Shown here piece after piece: positions 54,407 to 64,000 of a DNA stretch of 64,000 nucleotides. The notes under the pieces were generated by a model. That model was given only the letters and a program-made list of their open reading frames with translations. It was not told the DNA's origin and did no database searches. Positions within the stretch are counted from its first letter, which is position 1. The number at the start of each line of letters is the position of its first letter. Source of the stretch: Benincasa hispida (Eukaryota > Streptophyta > Magnoliopsida > Cucurbitales > Cucurbitaceae); assembly GCF_009727055.1 (NCBI RefSeq), contig NC_052357.1:14696121-14760120 (forward strand), written 5' to 3'. A program made the translations under genes and the position numbers.

Positions 54407-56289
54407 ATAACTTGTAGAAATATAAGTTATTTATATCATTTTTTTTAGATTATGTGGCAAAAAAAAAGGAAAAATTGCGTCGACAGTATAGAAATTGGCT
54501 TAGAAATACGAAAATTGTAAAGTTCGTGAACACACCCACTAACCCCATTGCAATGGCGAAATGGAATGTACAAGTCTTTGTTTTGCAGGAAATAGGTCAC
54601 CGCATGCGTTAATTGCTCGAGGACGAAATGAACAATGCATCCACACAGCATGCAGTAACCAATCAAGAATGGAAAAGATCAACGCAATTGCACGCATGCG
54701 ACGATTAATCATAGATTCAAGCGATCAACGCATTTCCACCACATGCGGCGATCAACAAGAGATCAAAACAATTCCACCGCATGCGACGATTGATCGAAGA
54801 TGTGAAGAGCAACGCATTCACACGGACTTCTGACAAGTGTACAACTTTTCTGTTGTACGATTCTGACAAATTGATCGTGGAGCAGAGCATACATATCCAT
54901 TACGCCATGGCATAAATTATCAGAATAACAAAGTGGGACCACTAATACAGAGAGCCAAGGTCTATAAATAACTTCCTTGAATTCAATGTTAGAGGAGGCT
55001 GGTCTGAAGAGACAATACAGAGAAAATTTGGTAGAACGACAAGACAAGGCTGAAAGGTGAGTCTTTGAGCAAGAAATTCTTTCCATTCCCAAAGAAGAAA
55101 CTCTGTGCAAGAGGTCACTTCTACCTGGAAAGCAAGCCTGAGAGGGAAGCTTTCCACTCCATTTCATCCACACACCGGCAAGCACAACGTCTCTGATTAG
55201 GATCTGTGTCAAGACATTGACACTCTTTTCATATTTGTTCTTATCTCCCCATTCATCTACTGTGTTCATCTTTCTTTAATTTTTCATTCAAAATCATGTA
55301 TCAAACACTGATCTCTAGATTTAAATATCATTATCATAATCATTATCATCTCTCTGTTCTTTTCCACACATTTAGTATCCATTTTCTCCATCATGTGTCA
55401 TTAATCCCCTTGGTAAAGGGGAAGGATTAAGGAGTGAGTTAATCCTTGTTAAGGTAATCGATTAAGTTCAGCTAAAGCATGCTCGACGGCATCTTCACCT
55501 GTGAGAGCAGAAGTGAAGATGTTATTCCACCTATCGAGAGAAGGTTGGAAGAATGCATTAACTAAAGCGAGAAGTATTTCCAAAGATGGAAACAACCTTG
55601 TGTTCATTACGTTCATCTCTGTTTCAACATAGACATATGGGAATGCGGCCGATCACTGAAAGGTGTAAACCAAGGGAAAGTGGAACCTTAGTTGCATCCT
55701 CAACAAGATTGAGGAACTTGCGATGTCCTTTCCCTCAACCCATTCTCTTTCTGATTTATTCATAAGACTTGCCACCACATATATTAGATTCTTCTGTACA
55801 ACTTCACAGTCAGTCCTCACCCTGTACCATTAGTAGTTTAGTCATTTATGTTATCATCGTAATTAATTTTACAACACTTTATTTACCATCGCATTTTATT
55901 TTCTGCACAATTTACTTTTCTGCACAAACCAATTCATTATTCTCTATTTTAAACCGGTCGCATTTACCACATTAGTATCACAATAACAACAATAATCCAC
56001 ATGTTCAACCTCAGGTCAATCTGAGAAACTTGCGTTGGAATTATACTTGGTTCCAGCGCAAGAAAACTTGTGACACGCACTACATGAACGCATCCTACGA
56101 AGCATTAAAGCATCATCGCATACATTTAGAACGTAGTATTGTGCATATCTTTATCGCAAAGCACTTGAGCGCATAGAGCCATCAACATTCATTCATTCAT
56201 TTTTATATTCAACAAGTTTTTGGCAATAACATATAACATTATAATAATAATAGATCATCATAGATAAAGATTACAAAATTTCGTTATCA
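54407..56289 (+). repeat. 5' LTR of A2 (family A)
   Basis: 1883 bp starting TGATAACTTG and ending GTTATCA, immediately before AGTTTT and the primer site. The hairpin has a G-T wobble in place of one G-C pair. Predicted peptides on both strands at 54445-55269 are LTR sequence. Confidence 0.88.
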
Positions 56290-56295
56290 AGTTTT

Positions 56296-56313
56296 TGGCA
56301 CCGTTGTCGGGGA
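56296..56313 (+). other. Primer binding site of A2 (tRNA-Asp)
   Basis: TGGCACCGTTGTCGGGGA, six bases after the LTR end. 'tttttgtggtattttgtag' follows about 30-50 bases later. Confidence 0.9.
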
Positions 56314-56407
56314 TTGGTAACGTTTATTGTTGAATATTTTTGTGGTATTTTGTAGGACAGATCTCTGTTGTACTGTCTGTTTATCGTGGAGAGTAGGCTG
56401 ACGGTTT

Positions 56408-57063
56408 ATGAGTACTAGGACTCATCTAGAATTCGAAGTCGATCCAGAGATCGAGTGTACTTTTCAAGCACGAGCGCGCCAAAACCGAATTCAATGAAGG
56501 AGAAACATGGTGAATAATAGTGATAGGCCCGAAGGAAATCAAGGGGTCAATCGGCCAGCGCAAGATCCTGTTTTTCTTGCTGCCGACCGCAACATCCCAA
56601 TGAGAAACTATGCGACGCCGAACTTATATGACTTCTCGCCTGAAATTTCAAGTCCCACGGTTGAGGAGAATGCATGATTTGAGATTAAGTCGGTCATGCT
56701 TCAGATGATCCAAAATGCGGGATAGTTTGGAGGTATGCAAGGTGAAGATCCACACGCACATTTGACCAACTTCGTTAAAATGTGCAATACTTTCTCCATT
56801 TCTGGCGTTACTCTGGAAGGAATTTCACTACACCTCTTCCCGTACACACTGCAGGATGAGGCTAAGAGGTGGGCTCATTCACTAGAGCCAAATGAAATCA
56901 ACTCATGGGACCAGTTAGTTGAGAGGTTCATGAAGAAATTCTTCCCACCAGCCGTCAACCAAGAAGGCAGAGGGATGTGTTGAATTTTGAGCAGATGGAA
57001 AACGAGACTCTCAGCACGGCCTGGGTGCGATTCAGAAGATTGGTAAAGAACTGTCTGCATATC
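56408..57063 (+). pseudogene. gag: Athila-type gag N-terminal part of A2
   Basis: It starts at ATG 56408 (STRTHLEFEVDPEIECTFQA), then a stop. NSDRPEGNQGVNRPAQDPVF, LAADRNIPMRNYATPNLYDF and SPEISSPTVEENA follow, then a stop and SVMLQMIQNAG, a stop where A1 has CAG, and FGGMQGEDPHAHLTNFVKM, SLEPNEINSWDQLVERFMKK and FFPPAVN. A frameshift near 56965 leads to VKNCLHI, where the next LTR cuts in. It keeps capsid blocks that A1 lost and lost others that A1 keeps. Confidence 0.88.
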
Positions 57064-58820
57064 TAATAACTTGTAGAAATACAAGTTATTTATGCTGCCT
57101 TATCTAGATATTGCGGCCAAAAAAGAGTACACATGTGTCGATTGTATGGAAATTAGCTCAGAAATACAATAATTATAAATTATCGCAACTTCACCCCCTA
57201 ACACAATCAAGATGGTAGAAGAGGATATTTCCAGACTGTTTTGCAAGAAACCAAGTCATCGCTTACGATCAGGGCTCAACGAGAAACTGAACAACGCATC
57301 TCCATCACATTGCGCCCATCAATTAACAATGAAGAGACGATTAATGCAATAACGGCGCAATGCGACAGTCGATCCAGAGCTGAACTCCAACCACATGTAG
57401 TAATAAAAACAACACCACATACGAGCACACGATCGAAAGACACAACTAAGAAACGCAAATGCGGAGGATTGTGACATGTGTACATCTAATGGTTGTGCAT
57501 ATTTGATGGTCCGATTGCATAACAGAAGGAATATTTATTCCTCCATTCTCGAAATTTCCATAATAATAAGTGGGGTCTGCAAGTCAAGAGTCAAAGCTTT
57601 TCACCTATAAATACCCCCATAGAATTCACAGAAGATATACTTGATACGAGGGCCAATTGATGCTAGATTATTAAGAGAGAGGCTGAGCTGAGTGCTAAAT
57701 GGAAGAAATCCGGGAAGAGAAGAGACAAGGCCGAGAGGTGAGTCTCAGTGCTATTCTGTCAGACCCCCATCGTGAAGCTCTGTACTTAGATCCCTACTAC
57801 TAGTTGAGCAAGGTTGAGAGGGAAGCTCATCCTTCCATTCACTCCATCCACATCGGCAAGAAAATCTCCATCCAGATCGGCGCCAAGACCTTGGCGCTTA
57901 TTTGTATTTGTTTCTAACTCTATTCATCACTGTATTTCATCTTCTTAATCTCTTCATTCACAAACCATGTATCAGATGCAAAATAGTTTTATTGAATGTC
58001 TTGATCATTTCCATTTCCACTTTTCTGTCTATTTCCATTCCTTCATTAATCGTTTTCTTCATGAAGTTTTCTTAATCTCTTGGTTATTAATATGGATTAA
58101 ACGAGTAACTTAATCTGTACTAAAGAGATAAATGCATTTAGCTAAGGCGTGCTAGACGACGTCTTCACTTGTAAGAGCAGAAGTGAAGATGCCATTCTGA
58201 TCTATTGAGAGAAGGTTAGAAGAATGAGTTAACTAAAGTGAATAGTACTTCCAGAGATGGAAGCAACCTTGCGTTCATTACGTTTGTCCCTGTTTCACCA
58301 CAAAGATGTGGGAACACGGCCGATCACTGAGAGGTGTACGCCAAAGGAAAAGTGGAACCGTAATTGTAGCTTTAACGCAATTAAAGAACTTGCGATGTTT
58401 ATATCAGTTATCTTTTCTCTTTCTACTTTGTACATAAGACTTGCCACCGCATAACACGATCTTTGTATAATCTTCACAGCCAGCCTTGACCTCGGTATCT
58501 TGTATCATGAAACCTGTATCTTGTATCATCTAATTTTAGGTTTACTTTATCGCAATTTATTTTATTATTGCATTTTTACCGCTTTCCTTTACTTTATCAC
58601 ATGTTTAATTACTTGTATACAAACTCTTTTATAAATTGAAAAACCCCTGGTTGCATGTTTCACAAATGTAACGCAATAACCTTAAACAGTCCCTATGTTC
58701 GACCTCAAATCACATCGAGAAACTTGTGGTGGAATTATACTTGGTTCCAACACAAGGAAACTTGTGACAACGCACAACATACTACAAGAACATCCATTAA
58801 TAACGCATATCTAGAAGTAG
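57064..58820 (+). repeat. Family A LTR inserted in A2 gag, 3'-truncated
   Basis: It starts TAATAACTTG (TG changed to TA), TATAAATA at 57606-57613, and follows other A LTRs to 'atctagaagtag' at 58820, where the B LTR begins. The U5 tail and any target duplication are lost. Confidence 0.85.
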
Positions 58821-60957
58821 ATTTCAACATGTTTACAACACTCTATCTAACTTTCATACACATAGTTCAATTTCCTATATCGTTTATTTCATTATCCGAG
58901 TCGTGACCCTGAGAATTTACCAAGTCTTGGTGTGTTGGTGGTTAGTAGACTCCTTCTTGAACGCTCCGCTTTGCTACCTGGGGAGGGGGGATATAAGAAA
59001 ATATTTTGAAGAGCGTGAGCCACTAAGCCCAGTGAGTGGTTCTTTTAGAATAATAATCACTTTACAAATCATATTTTTTTGAAATCAACAACATAATCAC
59101 AATTCCAATATAATTTATACATGATCATGTATATATTTATTCAATCGACATCCTCCAGTTTCATGCTATATGTGGCATGCTCATATCATGGACACATTAT
59201 CAATCACAACAACTTTTTATGGAAACATTCTTATAACCCATTTTTCCCGCCAATGTGCACATCGACAATTCTTTTCCTGCTAGTCATGCTTAGGTACTTG
59301 ACTATATTTCCCACTGGTTGTCACTGACTATTATTTCCTACCGACTGAGGCCGACTATATTTTCTCGCCAAGCACCTTTTGTTAAGCATGCTAACTTATG
59401 TAATCTGGGTATACTCTTAGTTTCTATAACAAATTCACAAACAATATCATGGCAACAGTATCATCATAAGCATGCATTTGGCACTTACATATTCATTTAT
59501 CCATATATTAATGCGTAAAACTAAGTAAACACTCACCGTACGCAAGTTTTTCCACTAAAATCACCTTGAGAATACCTCTCTGAGAATTCCTCCATATCAA
59601 GAGAAACTCCTCAATTAATACTTGTTATATCAATAAATAATGTCAAACTAGCCAAAATACCAATATATAATGAAAGTACCAGCTTACCCTACTCTAATTT
59701 AGCCAAAATACAAAAATTAGCCTCTTTAGAGGTTATTTGGATCGAGATAGGCAGCTGGGCATTGGGCAGTAGGCAGGTTGGGCATGCTGTGCTGCACAGG
59801 GGACTGGCACGTTTGGGTGTGCATTGCACTAGGCGTGATGCGTCGTATGGGGGAGGCAGCTGTGCAGGGCTAGCGCGCGGGATGCGTCAAACGAGGCACG
59901 CACGCACGAACGGACGCAGTGCTGCGTGCGTGCAGGGTGTGGGCTGGCTATGCGTTCGGCTGACTCAATGCCTACCATGCCAGACGTCGTGTGTGTGACG
60001 GTCAAGTGTGAGAGTGCGCAGCCATAGACGTGCAAACTACTCTCTAAATATGCTCTCAACACACGATTTAAGTGATGGTATGAATAAATTCCTCTGCCCA
60101 ACCCTCTAATTTATAGCATTCTAAACTTACCCATGGTGACAACTCAACTCCCATTTGTCACTGTGAGCTGCAACACTTAGCCTACCAAGCCTAGCCTTGA
60201 GTTGTTCTCAATTCAGCTTGCCAGCACAAAATTTCCTTTTTTGCATGAAATCTCCTTCACCCCCTCTTGCTTGGGGTGATAAGACTTCAATTGCATGAAA
60301 TCTTCTTTGCCACCTTCTACTAGAATTATGTGACCTTCGAACCAAATCACTTAAATACATCACATATTTTTGTAATTAAATTGGTTTAAGACTTATGCTC
60401 GTATACCATTGGGATCCTCACCTAAAGTTTCACCAATCAATTACTGCCTGACCCTTTATCCTTAACGCATAGCAACTCACCTTTCCTTCATCAAAGTCCC
60501 ACTTAGCCAACGCATGAGTTGGTCATCACCAACGCATAGGCAGCGCGCTCGGCATACACCATCGATGCATGGGCTGCGCGCTTGACGCACGACCTGTGCG
60601 CTTGTCCTCGACGCATGACTGCGTGCTTGGTGTATGGCATGTGCGCTTGGCTTCAACGCATGGCTTGCGCACCTTGCATGCTCACTTCGATGCATGCTTT
60701 CTGCCCGTGTCCGCATGGCTCATGTATGCCTTTGCGTTGGTTATATGCAACCCTTAGCCATTTTTCAAGTTTTCTTGCTTCCATCCTTCATGCCTTATTG
60801 CGTCCAACATGATTTAAGCCCTTCATAGGCGTTTGGACCTTTGGTCATTTTGTTTTGGATAATTTTAATGTTTTCCACCCTTTGTTCCAATATTCTTACT
60901 TAGTATTTTTCTTCTCTATTTAACCTCCCACTTTAGATTTAGTGTTAGGGTCTTACA
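58821..60957 (-). repeat. 3' LTR of B3
   Basis: It starts TGTAAGACCCTAAC at 60957 (minus strand). The far end lacks about 115 bases compared with the LTR starting at 63308, where it meets the A LTR at 58820/58821. It has the 27-bp repeat in three units (59294-59375) and an inverted GC-rich array (about 60480-60720). The TATA region is altered (TAATTTATAG near 60108). Frames inside are not genes. Confidence 0.85.
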
Positions 60958-60988
60958 TTTACCACCTACTTAAAATAATTTTGTCCTC
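60958..60988 (-). other. Polypurine tract of B3
   Basis: Minus strand 'gaggacaaaattatttt' and 'aagtaggtggtaaa' precede the LTR start at 60957, as at 14328-14360. Confidence 0.75.
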
Positions 60989-61059
60989 AAAATTAAACGA
61001 AACTTAATTTACAGCGGAACTTTTATTTAATAATTTGCCTCATACAGTTTTATTACACC

Positions 61060-62268
61060 ACAACTTTTTATTCTAGTCTTCTAAAACTTTCTCTTTCCCT
61101 TTTCCCATGACCGACATATTGTCCTATCCTGAGTTAGTCTATATAGTTTCCCCAACATCATTTTTCCTGTTTCCTCTTTTCTCCCTCCTACAGTTCATCC
61201 TCCTTCAACCATCGTTGATCTTCCTCCCGGGTTGTTTGGTGGTTGTACATTTCCAGTATCCATTAACTGAGAACATTCTCGTTTAAAGTGTCCTAGTCTG
61301 CCACATTTAAAACACGTGTTCGACCGTTCTTGGGTTTGTTCCCAACATCTTCCCCAATGATATTTATTACAGATCAGGCATCTTGGTCTTTGGTTAACGG
61401 TCATCATTGATTCCTTTATTTGGTTCTCTCGTTCAGGTTCTGCTTTAGTGTTGGTAATTCCTCTTCTTTTCCATCCATTTCTGCTTTCTACCCTGGGGGT
61501 AAAATTTCTTGGTTCTTCCCTCCGCCACCGACTCATTGATGAGTCTCTTTCCAGTCTTACTTCTTCCGCCGTTAAACTTCTTTCTACTCTCATCGTGGCT
61601 TCTATTAGCTTTGAAAATTCTCCCTATTCTACGGTTGCTATAACAGGAGTTCGATTCTCTTGTCTTAATCCTGTTTCAAACCTCCAACAGTGTTCCTTTT
61701 CATCCACCACTATGTTTAAAGCATACTTGGATAACTTCGTATACTTTAATTCATATTCTGCTACAGTCATGTTTCCCTGCATGAGCTATAGGAATTCATC
61801 TTGTTTCATATCCCTGAATGATCGGGGATAAAATCTTTCGAAAAATGCTTTCCGAAATTCCTCCCAACATATTTCTTCTTGATCGCCTCTCCTATTCTTT
61901 AGAAGCTTCCACCAATCTTCTACTTGTTTTTGCAATAAGAATGTGGCAAGACTTACCTTACGATTTTCAGGACATCTCATCACTTCAAAACATTTTTCTA
62001 TTTGATTCATCCATGCTTCTGCATCTGCAGGATCCTTTGTTCCTTCAAAGTTTGTGGCTCCCAATGCCTTTAATCGTTCTATCCCATATTTCTTCTCGGG
62101 ATCAGGTTGTATATTTTCTAAGCTTGCTTGGAGTTTTTGGGTGAATTTATCCATTTGTTCTTCCTCCCTGGATTTTTCTCTTGGACGACTTGAGGCACTT
62201 TCACTTTCGTTTCCAGATGGTTGCCCCGTTCTACGTTTTCCACTTCTCAGCATTTTGTATACAATCAT
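61060..62268 (-). pseudogene. gag: Tekay-type gag of B3, broken
   Basis: Minus strand from 62268: KMLRSGKRRTGQPSGNESES, QPDPEKKYGIERLKALGATN, ATFLLQKQVEDWWKLLKNRR and ERFYPRSFRDMKQDEFL, then TAG at 61786-61788 at the same position as in B2. Then MQGNMTVAEYELKYTKL, a stop near 61630 (VE then GEFSKLIEATM) and MRVERSLTAEEVRLERDSSM. Two knuckles follow, CLICNKYHWGRC and CFKCGRLGHFKREC (about 61390-61270), then GGRKEETGKMMLGKLY. It is better preserved than B2 in the zinc-knuckle part. Confidence 0.9.
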
Positions 62269-62449
62269 TCACATATAAATTAGACATATGTCATCAACAT
62301 ACTATTTTTATTTATGAACATTGTTGCTATTTACATTAGTAGTTTCTTCCAGTCTACATAGATATTTGTTTACTTGTTCTCCGATAGTCATAAGTTTTCA
62401 AAGTTAAGCGCATCCTCTCGTTTCTCCATACACACCTTTCCTGCACATG

Positions 62450-62956
62450 TCCTATTTCCTTACAAAAAATACAAGATTTATAGGATTCCACGTTGTTAGA
62501 GTTATAGGTGGGCTATTCCTCGAATTTGATCACGATACATCGAGGAATATCCTTCTTTCCTGAATGCGCCCATTCTTAGTCCACCGTCAATTCAGGCAGT
62601 ATGTTGTTACTTCCTGAACTTGAACCTCTAGCCAGTTCTCGTTGATATTTTTCCTAAATCTATCTTGTTTTTCTCTGAAAGGTATAACAATTTTTGTGGA
62701 TATGGCCAACCTTGCCACATCCATAGCAAATTCCAGTCCCTTTTAGACACAGACCACTATGATTTTTACCACACTGTGGACATCCCATGTTAGTTCGGGA
62801 TCCCACCAAGTTTTCATTGTTCAAGGTAATAGGATATTCAATATTATTATTCACACTATTCTCAGATCTTTCAGGGTTTTCCCCTGGGTTAGCACCGCGG
62901 TGTCCAGTTCGCATTCTGGAGTCATTCCACCACCAGTCTTGTCTGCTCGGATTCAT
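62450..62956 (-). pseudogene. Zinc-knuckle ORF upstream of gag in B3
   Basis: Minus strand from 62956: MNPSRQDWWWNDSRMRTGHR, NPGENPERSENSVNNNIEYP, then CPQCGKNHSGLC and CYGCGKVGHIHKNC, a stop at 62660, and downstream in a shifted frame CIFCKEIGHVQERC (about 62470-62430). Relative to B2 the first Cys cluster is intact. The order of two such clusters mimics the end of gag, so this looks like a second gag tail placed before the real gag. Function is unknown; nucleic acid binding is likely from the motifs. Confidence 0.78.
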
Positions 62957-63287
62957 TTCCTATAGTGGACATTATTCAGGTTATTAATTACTAATTTCTT
63001 TATTTTCACTTTCCCTTTCTTATGTTTCCCTATGTCCACTTATTATTCCTCATTTCTTTCTCCTAACCATTCCTGATTCTACTTTAGGTTTTCCTAGTAT
63101 ATTTCATTATATTTATTTCTTTTTAGGTTTTGACCTAGCCTATCTTTTAATATTATCTGGCTTCCCTACCTTAGGTAAGCCTTTTCCTGATGCCGCTTTG
63201 GCTTTAACCTATCCCTTTTTCTTTTATTCTTCCTAGATTCTATTTATAATTATGCTAGATTCAACTTTTTCACAAGTTTTACGTAAA

Positions 63288-63305
63288 CCTTTACTTTGAT
63301 ACTAA
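63288..63305 (-). other. Primer binding site of B3 (tRNA-Met type)
   Basis: Minus strand TTAGTATCAAAGTAAAGG resembles TGGTATCAGAGC plus downstream bases, the initiator tRNA-Met site used by chromoviruses. It follows the LTR end (GTGTGATA) after 'gc'. Confidence 0.65.
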
Positions 63306-63307
63306 GC

Positions 63308-64000
63308 TATCACACCCCCTCCCTAGCCTTAGCCTCTAAGACCTGGAAGGGAGCATGAGGGTACAACAGTATTATTCAAAGACAACATTTCAATTTAACA
63401 TCCCCCCCCCTTATGTGTTAAAGATTTCAACATGTTTACAACACTCTATCTAACTTTCATACACATAGGTCAATTTCCTATATTCTTTATTTCATGATCC
63501 GAGCCGTGCCCTAAGAATTTACCAAGTCCTGGTGTGTTGATGGTTAGTAGACTCCTTCCTGAATGCTACGCTTTGCTACCTGGTGGGGGGGGGGGGGCAT
63601 CCCTACACCGAAAACATTTTGAAGAGCGTAGGCCACGTAACCAGTGAGAGTTCTTTTTAGAATAATTAATCACTTCTACAAATCATAATTTTTTTAGAAA
63701 TCAACAACCATAATCACAATCCAATATAATTATCACATGATTCATGTATAATATTATTCAACTCGACATCTCCCAGTTCTCAATGCTATAGTGGGCATGC
63801 TCAATATCATGGACACATTATCAATCACAACACTTTTATGGAATATCAATTATAACCCCATTTTTCACCGCCAATCGCTGCCATCGAAATTCTTTTCCTC
63901 GTCCATTGCTTATACTACTAATATTCCCACTGGTTTGTCACCCGACTATTATTTCCTACCAGACCATGAGCCGACTATATTTTTCCTGCCACCAACATCC
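63308..64000 (-). repeat. 5' LTR of B3, partial
   Basis: On the minus strand this is the U5 end of the LTR (GAGGGGGTGTGATA at 63308). It contains poly-C/poly-G tracts (63402-63411 and 63584-63597) and about three units of the 27-bp repeat. It is cut by the window end. Many single-base insertions relative to 58821-59400 suggest decay or low sequence quality here. Confidence 0.8.

Larger units (their letters stand above)
54407..57063 (+). mobile_element. Family A element A2, 3'-truncated
   Basis: LTR (54407-56289, TATAAATA at 54963-54970), primer site (56296-56313), leader and gag start, cut at 57064 by a second A LTR. It inserted into the integrase of C4; the sequence that should resume after it is not found to the right. 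Confidence 0.85.
58821..64000 (-). mobile_element. Family B element B3 (minus strand), gag-only, running off the window
   Basis: Read right to left: 5' LTR (from beyond 64000 to 63308), primer site, zinc-knuckle ORF, gag, polypurine tract, 3' LTR (60957-58821). Internal length is about 2350 bp and holds no protease, RT or integrase. It is the most complete B copy here. Confidence 0.88.

Noticed and set aside
54763..55269. A 168-codon minus-strand frame in 54.7-55.3 kb
   Set aside because: It lies across the TATA region of a family A LTR; the other A LTRs have the frame broken.

Overview
The window looks like plant nuclear heterochromatin, AT-rich and made almost entirely of LTR retrotransposons inserted into one another. 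I found no host gene, tRNA, rRNA or CRISPR array. The organism is a flowering plant. The Ty3/gypsy gag of family B (motifs such as RFYPRSFRDMKQDEFL) resembles gags I know from melon and cucumber, so a cucurbit is my best guess (about 50%).

Four element groups recur. (A) Athila-type Ty3/gypsy with ~1.8-1.9 kb LTRs starting TGATAACTTG and a tRNA-Asp primer site; nine LTR starts are visible, and three solo copies have perfect 5-bp target duplications. (C) Related Athila-type elements with ~1.65 kb LTRs starting TGATAACGGG, plus a variant, E, starting TGATAACAGT. These carry most of the recognisable gag, protease, RT, RNase H and integrase. (B) Chromovirus-like (Tekay-type gag) elements with ~2.6 kb LTRs (TGTAAGACCC...GGTGTGACA). 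They carry gag plus an extra zinc-knuckle ORF and no pol. (D) Ty1/copia remnants.

Layout: 1-277 B LTR fragment; 278-12478 composite A element (LTR, PBS, gag, no pol, a long extra ORF with a putative plant transposon domain, 3' UTR, LTR) interrupted at 3536-~6785 by an inverted B fragment; 12479-16922 B element (gag and 3' LTR); 16923-32677 a minus-strand C element truncated in integrase, split by three A insertions in its coding part and one in its own LTR, and itself inserted in a minus-strand copia element (32678-~37600); 37600-40166 noncoding DNA; 40167-41800 a second, deleted copia element; 42078-42762 another copia LTR; 42763-54406 rearranged C/E elements in both orientations; 54407-58820 two A LTRs and a gag start; 58821-64000 a minus-strand gag-only B element running off the window.

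The nesting gives a relative order: copia at 32678-37600 is oldest, then C, then B and A. All coding regions are broken by stops or frameshifts, so any activity would have to be supplied in trans. The most interesting signals are a GAAA-capped hairpin at the LTR 5' terminus that is conserved with compensatory changes; a gag-only B family with extra zinc knuckles and a shared amber codon in two copies; a ~1 kb tandem duplication inside one gag; a duplicated motif in the 3' UTR of several elements; and an A insertion reduced to one LTR plus primer site but still flanked by a target duplication.
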